DNA of 64,000 nucleotides from Antrihabitans auranticaus (lineage in GTDB: Bacteria > Actinomycetota > Actinomycetes > Mycobacteriales > Mycobacteriaceae). The position numbers and the translations under genes were made by a program. The stretch covers positions 558,001 to 622,000 of the forward strand of contig NZ_JAEMNW010000001.1 of NCBI RefSeq assembly GCF_016481275.1, given 5' to 3'. This document shows, in pieces, positions 8,399-17,521 of this stretch. The notes beneath the pieces were generated by a model, which saw nothing but the letters and a program-made list of their open reading frames with translations, had not been told where the DNA came from and did not search any database. How positions within the stretch are numbered: the first letter of the stretch is position 1; each line of letters starts with the position of its first letter.

Positions 8399-8421
8399 AG
8401 TTCTGTGCTCGTCAGGTCCGC

Positions 8422-9048
8422 TCAGTAGCGGCGCGCCGCGACGAAACCCTGCGAGTCGAGCGGCGAGTACTGCACCGGTTGGCCGGCGACGCTCGCGTGC
8501 ACGATCTGTCCGTTGCCCGCGTAGATGGATGCATGGCCGCCGCCGTTCGAGATGACGACGTCACCCGGCTGCAACTCGTCGCGCGATACCGGTACACCAC
8601 CCTGCATCTGCTCATAGGACGTGCGCGGCACGGACACTCCGGCCTGATTGAAGGCCCACTGCACCAGGCCCGAGCAATCGAATGCCGACGGACCCGAAGC
8701 GCCCCACACGTAGGGTGCGCCGACCTTGGTCTTCGCTGCGTCGAGCGCAATCTGGCCGTGCGTCGTGGGTGCACTCGGCATTCCGGGCAGGCCGGGCACG
8801 CCTTGGAATTCCGGAAGCACAGGCAGTTGCGGAAGTTCGGGAAGCGGCGGCAGAGCCGGTAGGGCAAATTGCGGTGGAGCAGGCATATCCGGAACCGCGA
8901 TGTCACCGAGGCCGGGGATATTCACCGTTGCCGCCGTTGCTGGAGCAACAGCCAGCGTCGCGCCGCCGACCGTTACCGCGCCGACGACAAGCACGCCACG
9001 CATCGAACGGCTTACGTTCGATTCGCGCTGCAGTCTGTGTTTGGCCAC
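8422..9048 (-). CDS. Secreted NlpC/P60 peptidoglycan endopeptidase
   Basis: 208 residues: signal peptide to about residue 40, a Pro-rich linker built of LPxLP repeats (residues 52-95), then an NlpC/P60 domain. Catalytic Cys125 is in FDCSGLVQW and His172 in GGGHASIY, with a third polar His184 nearby. Family members cut the stem peptide of peptidoglycan (D-Glu/DAP bond). There is no N-terminal coiled coil, so it resembles the short RipB/RipD-type proteins. GTG start. A c-di-AMP riboswitch lies directly upstream, as in other actinobacterial wall hydrolase genes, so expression should follow cellular c-di-AMP. Confidence 0.9.
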   Translation of the reverse strand: MAKHRLQRESNVSRSMRGVLVVGAVTVGGATLAVAPATAATVNIPGLGDIAVPDMPAPPQFALPALPPLPELPQLPVLPEFQGVPGLPGMPSAPTTHGQIALDAAKTKVGAPYVWGASGPSAFDCSGLVQWAFNQAGVSVPRTSYEQMQGGVPVSRDELQPGDVVISNGGGHASIYAGNGQIVHASVAGQPVQYSPLDSQGFVAARRY

Positions 9049-9071
9049 AGAAAGGTATCTCCTTCTTCCGT

Positions 9072-9212
9072 TGGTCCGCCGACCGAGTTAGCTGACGGGT
9101 TCGGACCGGGAAGTGCGGTCCTACCTCCGAACCGCAAGCGGCGCAAGAGGATTCACCCCAGAGAACGTGGTTCCCCGGCTCGGTGCCCGAGGGCGCCGAT
9201 TAAGCGGTCCTC
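9072..9212 (-). ncRNA. c-di-AMP (ydaO-yuaA) riboswitch
   Basis: Read on the minus strand, the stretch begins with CGCTTAATC (9206-9198), continues through GGGGAACCAC and TGGGGTGAATCC and ends with CCCGTCAGCTAACTCGG (about 9099-9083), the conserved blocks of the ydaO-yuaA aptamer in the right order. Outer arms GGACCGC (9212-9206) and GCGGACC (9079-9073) pair except for one A-A mismatch. It ends about 24 bases before the GTG of the NlpC/P60 gene. In this family c-di-AMP normally switches expression off. Confidence 0.88.
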
Positions 9213-9472
9213 ACAAGGCTGCGTTTTGTATAACGCGGAGTTACCTTGCGAGGTCACGGAAAGATTACGGAGGTGCCACCCTCCTGTCCAGCCGTCCCAG
9301 CGGCGTGGCGTGTTGCGGAAGCGTAAAAGGATCGGACATACCTGGACAAATAGGACAATGTGACGCCCACTAATTCGGCCCCGGAATGCGATATTGGTCA
9401 CACAACCGGACTCTCGAGGCGTCGACGCTGCCGTAACATCGCGAGCAACGACGCGCTGCGCCAGGAGACCAT
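9213..9472. other. Rest of the divergent intergenic region
   Basis: About 260 bases between the riboswitch and the GGDEF-EAL gene. It must hold the promoter of the NlpC/P60 leader (a possible minus-strand -10 lies near 9228-9235) and the start signals of the GGDEF-EAL gene, including AGGAG 6 bases before its ATG. I see no further gene or strong repeat. Confidence 0.5.
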
Positions 9473-11803
9473 ATGCGATTGGCTGGGCACCGCCCAGGGG
9501 TGTCGGTCGCGTACGCGTTCGTCGCCGTATCGAGTGTTCAAGCGGCGATCGCATTGGCCGTCGGATCGCAGACATTGTGCACGATCTTCCTCGTAATCAC
9601 CTCGCTCGCGTCGATCGCGGCGCTGCTCATCGGAATCCTCCGGTACAGCCCCACCTTTGCGATGCCGTGGTGGCTGATCCTCGCTGCGTGCATAACCACA
9701 GCGGTCGGCGGCGGCCTCTCCGGTGCGTTCTCACAGCCGCACGACCCACTACCGCTGGCACCACAGTCCGTCCTGCTCACCGGCTACCTGCTGCAGGCCG
9801 CGGCAGCAGTTGCCTGGTTGCGCGCCTACGCGACCGCGACGGCGCGGACTGTCGCCATCGACTCGGCGCTCGTCGGGCTGGGCGCGCTCATCACTGCGTG
9901 GGTCGTTCTCGTCTCGCCCGTCGTCGCGGGCGATTCGGACGTAAGCGATCCGCGACTTGCCGCTGCCAGCCACATCGTGGTCGGCGCGATCGTTCTCGCC
10001 GTGATCACCCACGTCGCGTACACGTCCGCGCTCGGGAGTCTGTCCTTTCGGTTTCTCTACGGCGCCGTCGTCGCGCAACTTGTGGGCGACTGCCTGCTCG
10101 CGATCGACTCGATTCGCGGGACCACCGCACCGGGCGGCAGCTTCATGGCGGCTTACATCGTGGCGTACGGACTCTTCGCCGCGGCGGCGGTGCATCCGAG
10201 CATGGTCGAGATCGGCATGGCTCCCGACTCGGAGTCGGATCGGTTTCGGCAACGCTTCGTCGAGGTCGCGGCAATCTGCTTGCTGGCTGCGGCGATTCCC
10301 GCAACGCGAACGCCTTTCGGCGTGTGGGACCAGGTTGTGCGGGCCGTTCTCATTTCGCTGCTGATCGCTGGCGTGCTTCTGCGCAGTGAGCGAGCGGTCC
10401 GAATCATCGCCGACAAGGAGGTCGACGCGAGACACCGGGCGATGCACGACGAGTTGACGGGACTGTCGAACCGCGCCGCACTGTACGAGGGGCACGCACC
10501 TTCCGAGCGGTACGGCGTGTTTCCCCCGATGAATCTACTGTTCATGGATCTCGACAATTTCAAACTCGTCAACGACAGCTACGGCCATCGGACCGGCGAT
10601 GAACTGATCATCGCTGCCGCCGAGCGCCTCGCCGGGGTCGTCGGGGACAGCGGCTGGGTGCACCGGCACGGTGGCGACGAATTCGTTGTGACGACATATC
10701 TCGACCCGATCCGGACCGACGCTCTTGCACGCGCAATCCTCGACGAGTTCAGCAAGCCCTTCGTGCTGCGCCGAGTCCGGGTCACCTTGTCGACGAGCAT
10801 CGGCATTTCTCGGACAACCGGAGGAAACGCGCCGCCGAACCTCGACGATCTGATCCGCGAGGCCGATTCCGCGATGTATCACGCGAAGTCGCGCGGCAGC
10901 GGTAACTATGCGGTCTTCGACGAAGAGCTTCGCGCACGGGCCGTCGAGCAGCTGAAAGTGACGACCGATCTACGCGAGAGCCTGGACGACCAAGAATTCG
11001 AGCTGTTCTACCAACCCATCGTGGACATCGCCAGTGGCGAGACCGCTGCATTCGAGGCTTTGATCCGCTGGCATCACGACGGCTTGCTGCACAATCCCGA
11101 CTACTTCATCTCGATCGCCGAGTCGAGCGACATCATCATCGACATCGGCCGCTGGGTCCTCGATCGTGCCTGCGCACAGCTCGCGGCCTGGCGCCGGGCC
11201 GGCGGAACCGAGGCGGTGTCGGTCAACCTCTCGGCACGGCAGCTGCGCGATGTGGGGTTCGTCAACACGGTTGTCGGCACTCTCGCGGCCCACGACCTGC
11301 CCGCGTCCGCGCTCTGGCTGGAGCTGACCGAGACCGCGCTGATCGACGACGACGATGTTGCGTTGACGATTCTGAGCCGGCTGAGCGCGTTCGGCGTAAC
11401 GATCTGTCTCGATGATTTCGGCATCGGGTACTCCGCGCTCGGGAACTTGAACAAGTACCCGATCGACGTCGTCAAGATCGACAAGAGCTTCATCGCCGCC
11501 CTGGACGCCAGAGTCGCGCACAATCCCAAGCACCGTGTCCTCGTCACCTCGATCGAGGCGATGTCGACAGCGCTCGGACTGGTCACCGTTGCCGAGGGCG
11601 TCGAATCCGAAACCCAGCTCGAGCAGGTCCGGACCATCGGGTGCCGGTTCGCTCAGGGCTGGCTGTTCGGTTCGCCGGCGCCGATCATGCGACCGTGGAC
11701 CGGTCGGGCCGAATCAGTAGGCGCCCGCGCTGCCGGTGACAGCACTGAGTGTCTTCTTGATGATCAGCAGATCCTGGATCATCGACCAGTTCTCGATATA
11801 TGA
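9473..11803 (+). CDS. Membrane GGDEF-EAL c-di-GMP turnover protein
   Basis: 776 residues. About the first 310 are hydrophobic with eight or more membrane segments; then a GGDEF domain with an intact GGDEF at about residues 400-404 and an EAL domain with EAL at about 528 plus ELTETAL, DDFGIGYS, KIDKSFI and AEGVE, all the metal and catalytic motifs. Both synthesis and breakdown of c-di-GMP are therefore possible. No RxxD inhibitory site stands before GGDEF. ATG 9473 is preceded by AGGAG at 6 bases. The last 30 codons run past the usual EAL end and overlap the convergent sugar transferase gene by 90 bases. Confidence 0.92.
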   Translation: MRLAGHRPGVSVAYAFVAVSSVQAAIALAVGSQTLCTIFLVITSLASIAALLIGILRYSPTFAMPWWLILAACITTAVGGGLSGAFSQPHDPLPLAPQSVLLTGYLLQAAAAVAWLRAYATATARTVAIDSALVGLGALITAWVVLVSPVVAGDSDVSDPRLAAASHIVVGAIVLAVITHVAYTSALGSLSFRFLYGAVVAQLVGDCLLAIDSIRGTTAPGGSFMAAYIVAYGLFAAAAVHPSMVEIGMAPDSESDRFRQRFVEVAAICLLAAAIPATRTPFGVWDQVVRAVLISLLIAGVLLRSERAVRIIADKEVDARHRAMHDELTGLSNRAALYEGHAPSERYGVFPPMNLLFMDLDNFKLVNDSYGHRTGDELIIAAAERLAGVVGDSGWVHRHGGDEFVVTTYLDPIRTDALARAILDEFSKPFVLRRVRVTLSTSIGISRTTGGNAPPNLDDLIREADSAMYHAKSRGSGNYAVFDEELRARAVEQLKVTTDLRESLDDQEFELFYQPIVDIASGETAAFEALIRWHHDGLLHNPDYFISIAESSDIIIDIGRWVLDRACAQLAAWRRAGGTEAVSVNLSARQLRDVGFVNTVVGTLAAHDLPASALWLELTETALIDDDDVALTILSRLSAFGVTICLDDFGIGYSALGNLNKYPIDVVKIDKSFIAALDARVAHNPKHRVLVTSIEAMSTALGLVTVAEGVESETQLEQVRTIGCRFAQGWLFGSPAPIMRPWTGRAESVGARAAGDSTECLLDDQQILDHRPVLDI

Positions 11804-13210
11804 CAGATCGAGTCGCACCGATTCGTTCCACGACAGATCCGAACGACCGCTGACCTGCCACAACCCAGTGACGCCCGGCTTGACCATGAGGCGGCGGCGC
11901 ACCGTTCCGTTGTACTGCTCGACCTCGCGGCGCAACGGCGGACGCGGGCCGACAACGCTCATTTCCCCGCGCAGAACGTTCAGGAACTGCGGCAGCTCGT
12001 CGATGCTGTAGCGACGCAAGATGCGGCCCACGGCTGTGACGCGCGGGTCGTCCTTCATCTTGAAGAGCGGGCCGGCGCCGTCGTTGGCTTCGGCGAGGTC
12101 GGCAACGTGCTGGTCGGCGTCCTCGTACATGCTGCGGAACTTGATCATCTGGAACGGCTCGCCGTTCATGCCGATGCGTTCGGCCTTGTAGAACACCGCG
12201 CCACGGCTGGTCAGCTTGATGGCGATCGCGACGACAGCCATGATCGGGGCGATCACCAGCATCGCGAATGTGGCGAACCCGAAGTCGAAGACCTTCTTGC
12301 CGAGCTTGCGGGCCCGGTCGTATTGCGGCTTCTCGACGTGCAGCATCGGCATTCCTGCGACCGGACGGCTCTCCAGCCGCTGGCCGGCGACATCGACGAC
12401 GCCGGGAGTCACGATCAGATCGACGCCGAGCGGGTCGAGATCCCACACGAGTTTACGAATGTCGCCTGGACCGAAGTTGTCGGTGGCGGTCAGCGCCACC
12501 GCGTCGGCGCCGGTGGCGTCGACACTCTCGAGCACGGACCGATCGGTGCCGACGATCGGAATCGTCCAATCACCCACGTCGATCGACGCCAGCTCCGCCG
12601 TAGGACCCTCTGGCGTGCACACACCGACGACGCGATAGCCGGACATGGGTTCACGGGCGAATGCGAGTGCTGTCGCGCGAACGGCGTAGTGACCGCCCAC
12701 GACGAGTACCGAGGTCTGGTAGCGGTTGAGCCGCCGCATCCGGTCCGCGTTTTTGCGCCAGGCTTGCCGATTCACCATGAGACCCGCAAGGCCGAGCGGA
12801 AAGGCGATGGCAAGGTAACCGCGAGCAAGTTCGAGGTGGGCAAGAAACGAGGCGATCGCAATGACGCCGAAAAGCCGGAAGCTCGCGGACGCAATGCGCC
12901 GGTACTCTTCGGCGCCGCTCCCGATCACCTGTTGTGAGCGTGTGTTGAAGAACGACAGCAGGGTCAGCCACGCTGCGGCGATACCTACCGACACGATGGA
13001 ATAGCCGAATTCGCCCTGGATGGGCAAGGGCACCTGACCGCCGTCGAGGCCACCGAAACGAACGACCTGGGCAATGGCGACGGCTGCGATAACGACCACC
13101 GCGTCGCTGAGGGCAAGCCTGCGACCGTACTCCGCCTGCCAGCGAGCGCGATCGGACGAGTGCAGGTGCCCCCGTGCGGTTACGCCCTGGTCATGGATTG
13201 CGGTCGTCAT
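11714..13210 (-). CDS. Polyprenyl-phosphate sugar-1-phosphate transferase (exopolysaccharide initiation)
   Basis: 498 residues of the WcaJ/CpsE type: several N-terminal membrane helices (to about 155), a CoA-binding-like region with VVGGHYAV, another helix, and a C-terminal bacterial sugar transferase domain with KFRSMYEDAD, IDELPQFLNVLRGEMS, VGPRPPL and KPGVTGLWQVSGRS. It would start assembly of a surface polysaccharide by moving a sugar-1-phosphate from UDP-sugar to undecaprenyl phosphate. No other polysaccharide genes are adjacent, so it acts alone or with a distant cluster. ATG 13210 has GAGAGG at 7 bases. The flanking gene for a c-di-GMP enzyme makes regulated polysaccharide production a reasonable guess. 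Confidence 0.93.
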   Translation of the reverse strand: MTTAIHDQGVTARGHLHSSDRARWQAEYGRRLALSDAVVVIAAVAIAQVVRFGGLDGGQVPLPIQGEFGYSIVSVGIAAAWLTLLSFFNTRSQQVIGSGAEEYRRIASASFRLFGVIAIASFLAHLELARGYLAIAFPLGLAGLMVNRQAWRKNADRMRRLNRYQTSVLVVGGHYAVRATALAFAREPMSGYRVVGVCTPEGPTAELASIDVGDWTIPIVGTDRSVLESVDATGADAVALTATDNFGPGDIRKLVWDLDPLGVDLIVTPGVVDVAGQRLESRPVAGMPMLHVEKPQYDRARKLGKKVFDFGFATFAMLVIAPIMAVVAIAIKLTSRGAVFYKAERIGMNGEPFQMIKFRSMYEDADQHVADLAEANDGAGPLFKMKDDPRVTAVGRILRRYSIDELPQFLNVLRGEMSVVGPRPPLRREVEQYNGTVRRRLMVKPGVTGLWQVSGRSDLSWNESVRLDLSYIENWSMIQDLLIIKKTLSAVTGSAGAY

Positions 13211-13285
13211 CGAACGCCTCTCGGCTGGTGCCAGTGATCTCGATTGCAGTAACTATCCAGCAAATGCAGGGATTTGTTACCGTTT

Positions 13286-13301
13286 GCTTGCAAATGCAAG
13301 C
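13286..13301. promoter_or_regulatory. Inverted repeat upstream of the sugar transferase
   Basis: GCTTGC-AAAT-GCAAGC is a perfect 6-bp-armed inverted repeat. The block GCAAATGCA occurs here (13290-13298) and again at 13260-13268, 30 bases (about three helical turns) away, 50-90 bases before the sugar transferase ATG. A likely operator pair; regulator unknown. Confidence 0.4.
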
Positions 13302-13360
13302 GGTGACCTTGGACACACGACCAACTGCGTTTCTGCCTGCGTGTCGAGCACCACGAAGCC

Positions 13361-13660
13361 GTGTCGGGGGCAGACACGCCAAGACCCCAGAAATCTCGGC
13401 TGCGATCGATCCACCGTTGCGGCACACTGGTTTCCGTGACCGCCGAACTTGCAGCTACCGCGACCGGTTGGCGCACGTGGCGATTCGGCTGCGACCTCTG
13501 CGACCGCACGCTGTGGACTGCCCTCGATCACCAGCGCACCGCCAGCGACATGGCACGCACGAACGGCTGGATCGTCGACGACCCCACCCTGTGCCCAGCA
13601 TGCGCGATCGTTGCGCAGCACAAAGAACGCGCGGACGAGACCGACCGCCGAATAGGCTGA
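13361..13660 (+). CDS. Small conserved-looking protein with a CxxC pair
   Basis: Up to 99 residues; no recognised family. It holds CDLC and CPAC motifs about 30 residues apart, as in a small zinc ribbon, around a tryptophan-rich stretch (GWRTWRFGC). The first 25 codons look like non-coding DNA and a GTG at 13436 would give a 74-residue protein that fits the motifs better. No clear ribosome binding site supports either start. It precedes the convergent gene at 13667. Confidence 0.5.
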   Translation: MSGADTPRPQKSRLRSIHRCGTLVSVTAELAATATGWRTWRFGCDLCDRTLWTALDHQRTASDMARTNGWIVDDPTLCPACAIVAQHKERADETDRRIG

Positions 13661-13666
13661 TCCGGC

Positions 13667-14104
13667 TCAGGGTTCCGCAGTGTGCGATAGATGCCCCGAG
13701 GTCCGGCGGCGGGCCTTCATCTCGGCCTCGAAAACGTGGCGTCGACCGGCGAGCAAGCGCTCGCGGATCGTGCGCTCGATGTCCTTGAATGTCGTGTAGT
13801 AGTCGTCGTCGTACTCCTCGACTATCTGAAACGTCCAGCGCCCCGGCAAAACGTTTCGGCCGATGAGTTCCTGCTCGACGAGATCGGCCAGGTCGTCGTT
13901 ACCAGTGCGCCGCAACAACGCCACGGACCTGTCGAGAATCGAATCCGCCCGTCCGGTCAGCCGATGAAACGCATACAGATGGCCGCGCGCGTCCTCGGTC
14001 GCCTCGAACGCTTCCGAGAGGACCCCCACTGCCTCGACGGTGTCGTCGTCGACGCCGCGGGGCCGAGCGTGCTCGCTGTCCAAAGGATCGAATGTGTCCG
14101 CCAC
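13667..14104 (-). CDS. Actinobacterial protein of unknown function
   Basis: 145 residues, soluble and highly charged, with two long predicted helices (residues 23-80 and 105-135) and the run YDDDYYTTFKDIE between them. I recall similar uncharacterised proteins in mycobacteria and rhodococci but no function. No signal peptide, no metal motif. Codon use is like that of its neighbours, with strong third-position GC. It is transcribed alone. Confidence 0.65.
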   Translation of the reverse strand: MADTFDPLDSEHARPRGVDDDTVEAVGVLSEAFEATEDARGHLYAFHRLTGRADSILDRSVALLRRTGNDDLADLVEQELIGRNVLPGRWTFQIVEEYDDDYYTTFKDIERTIRERLLAGRRHVFEAEMKARRRTSGHLSHTAEP

Positions 14105-14224
14105 CCCTGCCGTATACCCAGTGTGGCGGCCGACATACCGGTGACACGCCCGCTTTCGGCGGTGCCTGCGTAAGCAAGGTTGCGGTCCCAGCGATGGCCG
14201 GTACCATCGATAAGGGAGGATAAC

Positions 14225-14548
14225 GTGAATTCAAGGCGCGCAACGGTTTTCCGTGTAGAGGACGATGGCCTGGACTCGGCGGCATTTATGGCGGGGGTCC
14301 GGCAGTTGATACTGACGCATGCGCAAACGGATTCGATCGTGACGGGTGCACTCATTCGGCACATCGATTACCTGTTGAGCACGAGCGGGGTGAGCGAGTC
14401 CGACAGCCGACTCGCAGAACGCGCTGGGCAGGTCGATGCGGCGCTGCGCGGCGTCCTCGCCCACGGCACCATGCCTGCCGGACCGAATACAGCTCAGTTC
14501 AAAGCGATCATCGCAAAGCCCGGAAAGAAGGGCGACAAAGGCAGGTAG
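14225..14548 (+). CDS. Small protein of unknown function
   Basis: 107 residues from GTG 14225, which has GGAGG (14215-14219) 5 bases upstream; an in-frame ATG at 14180 lacks a site and is rejected. The protein is a helical domain without cysteines, ending in a Lys/Gly-rich tail KPGKKGDKGR. No family recognised. The good ribosome binding site and normal codon bias support a real gene. Confidence 0.6.
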   Translation: MNSRRATVFRVEDDGLDSAAFMAGVRQLILTHAQTDSIVTGALIRHIDYLLSTSGVSESDSRLAERAGQVDAALRGVLAHGTMPAGPNTAQFKAIIAKPGKKGDKGR

Positions 14549-14586
14549 TCCGGTCAAGCGCCGAAATTCGAGCTACTTTCGATGGG

Positions 14587-16143
14587 GTGAAGGCAATATC
14601 GGGGGTCGGCGCTCTGCTCGCGGGCACGCTCGTGTGCTTCGCGGGCGCTGACGCCGCGGCGCGGTGCAATTCGTCGGCCGACCCGGACAGAAAGCTCACG
14701 CTAGCGTCGCCGATTCCGGCAGTGGGCGTCTCGACCGTGCCAGCCGCTGTGTCAGCAAGCATGGTCGCAGGCGTCGCCGACACTCCGGTTCCCGACCGCT
14801 CGGCCGACATCATCGAGTCGTCGACGGCCACTGCCACGACGAACGGCTGGGACGAGTACCCGCACCTTCGGTACACACTGCGGTTTGCGCCGGGCACGCA
14901 GTCGGCCGAGATCACGTGGCGCGGACACTCGGTCAACAACAACGATCTCGCAATGCACGTTCGGGATCCCGCGGACGGCGCCTGGGGTGAACCGCTGGCG
15001 ACCGGGACACCGAGCGAACCGGGCGGACCGCTGACGCTGTCGGCAGATGTCGCTGTTCGATCCGGCGTGGTCGAATTGCTGGTCGTCGACAGCCCGCGTG
15101 CAGATCGCCGATTCGCGGAAACGAACGCGGTGCCGGACCAGACCTTTGCCGACCCGGCAACCTATGACTTTGCCCTGCAACATATTTCCGACACGCAGTA
15201 TGTATCGCGCGACGATCCCGCGGTCTACCGCACACAGACCCAATGGACCGTCGAGAACGCGGACCCGCGCAAGATCGCATACTCGATGCATACCGGCGAC
15301 CTGATTCAGAGTTGGATCAGGCCGGGCGCCCCCGAAGACAAGGCTCGCAAAGAATTCGAGGAAGCCAGCCGGGCAATGAAAACCCTGGAGGACGCGGGGT
15401 TCCCGCACGGTGTCCTGCCCGGCAACCACGACAACATCTGGAACGTCGCGGGCCGACTCGTTCCCGGCACGCACGAAGAGAACCACGCCCTCTACAACGA
15501 GTTCTTCGGGCCACAGCGGTACCGCGACCGACCGTATTGGGGTGGTTCGGTGAGCGCCGACGACAACTCCGCGCACTACGACCTCCTCGAGATCGCCGGT
15601 GCGAGGTTTCTCTTCCTCTCCATCGGCTACAACCCACCCGAGCACGTGATGCGCTGGGCCGAAGACGTCCTGGCCGATCATCCTGACCACAATGCCGTGA
15701 TCGGCACGCACTACTACCTGGACGAAGACGGCAGCAGGCGAATGATGGGCTTCGGCGACATCGGCGAGAGTTCCGGTCAGCAGATCTGGAACCGGCTCGT
15801 CGTCCCGAACCAATCGGTCTTCATGGTGCTGGCGGGCCACGTCGACGGACAGACCGTGCGGGTGGATCGCGAGGTCGACTCGACCGGCCGGACCGTCGTG
15901 CAACTGCTCGCCGACTACCAGTATTTCGAGGTCGAGGGCAAACGCAGCACGGGCTTCCAGCGTTTGCTGCAGTTCGACCTCGATGGCGGCACGATAGCCG
16001 TCAACACGCATTCGCCCGGATTGAATACGTTCAGCGTCGAAAATTACGACCCGCGCCGGCGTTTCGACGCGGCCGACGGCGAGTTCGTCACCGATTTCAC
16101 CCTGCGTGCCGACGTGCCGCGCCAGGTCGCGGCAACCGGTTGA
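14587..16143 (+). CDS. Secreted calcineurin-type metallophosphoesterase
   Basis: 518 residues with a signal peptide (to about residue 24), an N-terminal beta-sandwich region to about 185, then a metallophosphoesterase domain: ISDTQY, HTGDLIQ, GNHDN, GTHYYLDE and GHVDG supply the two-metal site ligands. Enzymes with this layout hydrolyse phosphate esters outside the cytoplasm; the substrate is unknown. The start codon at 14587 is GTG with weak upstream signals. It overlaps the reading frame around the next gene's far-upstream start candidate, which is one reason to prefer a later start for that gene. Confidence 0.85.
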   Translation: MKAISGVGALLAGTLVCFAGADAAARCNSSADPDRKLTLASPIPAVGVSTVPAAVSASMVAGVADTPVPDRSADIIESSTATATTNGWDEYPHLRYTLRFAPGTQSAEITWRGHSVNNNDLAMHVRDPADGAWGEPLATGTPSEPGGPLTLSADVAVRSGVVELLVVDSPRADRRFAETNAVPDQTFADPATYDFALQHISDTQYVSRDDPAVYRTQTQWTVENADPRKIAYSMHTGDLIQSWIRPGAPEDKARKEFEEASRAMKTLEDAGFPHGVLPGNHDNIWNVAGRLVPGTHEENHALYNEFFGPQRYRDRPYWGGSVSADDNSAHYDLLEIAGARFLFLSIGYNPPEHVMRWAEDVLADHPDHNAVIGTHYYLDEDGSRRMMGFGDIGESSGQQIWNRLVVPNQSVFMVLAGHVDGQTVRVDREVDSTGRTVVQLLADYQYFEVEGKRSTGFQRLLQFDLDGGTIAVNTHSPGLNTFSVENYDPRRRFDAADGEFVTDFTLRADVPRQVAATG

Positions 16144-16253
16144 CCCGGCCGGTTGCGCTGTCCGCACGTTGCCTGCACAGGTTTGCCGGAGACGTGAGCT
16201 GCGTCGTACCATTCGGCCGAATACTCCGGCGAGCGCGGGGTGAAAGGTTTCGG

Positions 16254-17510
16254 GTGGCGGCAATGGATCGGAATGAGGCGCTCGACCGAGCGATCTCGTG
16301 GTGGTCGGCGGTCGCGGACGGAGGCCTACCCCATCCGCGCGACGCCTATTCCGTTCTCACCGACCTGCTCCGCAACCTGTCCGACGAACTCGACAGCGAG
16401 AGGTTCTACCGCTTCGTCAGCCCGGAGGTCCGCACCGCACTTGCGAACCTGCGAGTGACCGACCCCGGCGCCTTTGCCTCCCGTTCGGCCGACCTGCTCG
16501 CGGCGCTGCCCGCACCGAACGCACCCGGCGTCGAGTTCGCGCGCACCACATTCGTCAAGATGCTGAACTCGTTCGGGAACGGCACTCGCGCTCCTTCAGG
16601 CGACGGCGACATACGGGACTCGCGCTTCCGCGTCGTGTTCGAGCACGCTGCCGTGGCGATCGGCATCGGCGACAGCGATGGGCGCATCATCGACGCGAAC
16701 CCGGCTCTGGTCGCGATGCTCGGCAAGTCTGTCGACGCCCTGCGCGGCGCGTGGGCATCGATATTCGTCCATCCCGACGACGCGAGACAATTTCGGCATC
16801 GCATGGCCGACGAGCTGCCAGATTCCACGGGCGGCACGATTCGCGTCGAAGCCCGGTTCCGTCGAGCCGACGGCTCGTTCGGCTGGTCGCTTTTCGCCAT
16901 AACGCGCGTGGTCGGCGATTCCGCGGCCGACAGCTACGTACTCGCAGTCGGCGAAGACGTGACGGAACGCAGGCAACTGCAACTCGAACTCGAACGGCAG
17001 GCGCGCGTCGATCCGCTTACGAACCTGCCCAACCGGCTGCGGTTGCAGGAGAGTCTCGAGACGCAGATTTCCGCAGCCGCCGACGACGATCGCGTCGGGC
17101 TGTGCTTCCTCGATCTCGACGGCTTCAAGAAGGTCAACGACGCACACGGGCACGCAACCGGGGACCGCCTACTGGCCGACCTCGGCGCTCGCCTACTGGA
17201 ATGCGCAGCGGAGTCGGGATGCACGGTCACCCGACTGGGCGGTGACGAATTCGTCGTGCTCGTACCGGCACCGACCGACCTCGACAACGTCATTGCCGTC
17301 GCGAACCATCTGCTCGAGCTTGTCGCCGAGCCTTTCGACGTCAATGGCCGGCAGCTGGCTATATCGGGGAGCGTCGGCGTGTACGTGCCACTGGCCGCGA
17401 ACGCGAACCTCGACGACCTGCTCGACAAAGCCGACACGGCGCTCTATCGCGCCAAGGAGCACGGCGGCGGCGTATTCGAGATTCACACCGAAGGTTCGAT
17501 CGCGCCGTAA
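16254..17510 (+). CDS. PAS-GGDEF diguanylate cyclase
   Basis: 418 residues, no membrane helices. An N-terminal helical region (about 1-110), a PAS domain (about 115-245, with DANPALVAMLG and HPDD), then a GGDEF domain with LGGDEFV intact and the DPLTNLPNR entry motif. It should make c-di-GMP in response to whatever the PAS domain senses. GTG 16254 has AAAGG at 6 bases; ATG 16263 is a near alternative. The ORF is open back to 16140, overlapping the phosphoesterase, but that part has no support. One of three GGDEF proteins in the window. Confidence 0.88.
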   Translation: MAAMDRNEALDRAISWWSAVADGGLPHPRDAYSVLTDLLRNLSDELDSERFYRFVSPEVRTALANLRVTDPGAFASRSADLLAALPAPNAPGVEFARTTFVKMLNSFGNGTRAPSGDGDIRDSRFRVVFEHAAVAIGIGDSDGRIIDANPALVAMLGKSVDALRGAWASIFVHPDDARQFRHRMADELPDSTGGTIRVEARFRRADGSFGWSLFAITRVVGDSAADSYVLAVGEDVTERRQLQLELERQARVDPLTNLPNRLRLQESLETQISAAADDDRVGLCFLDLDGFKKVNDAHGHATGDRLLADLGARLLECAAESGCTVTRLGGDEFVVLVPAPTDLDNVIAVANHLLELVAEPFDVNGRQLAISGSVGVYVPLAANANLDDLLDKADTALYRAKEHGGGVFEIHTEGSIAP

Positions 17511-17521
17511 AGAATGCGACC

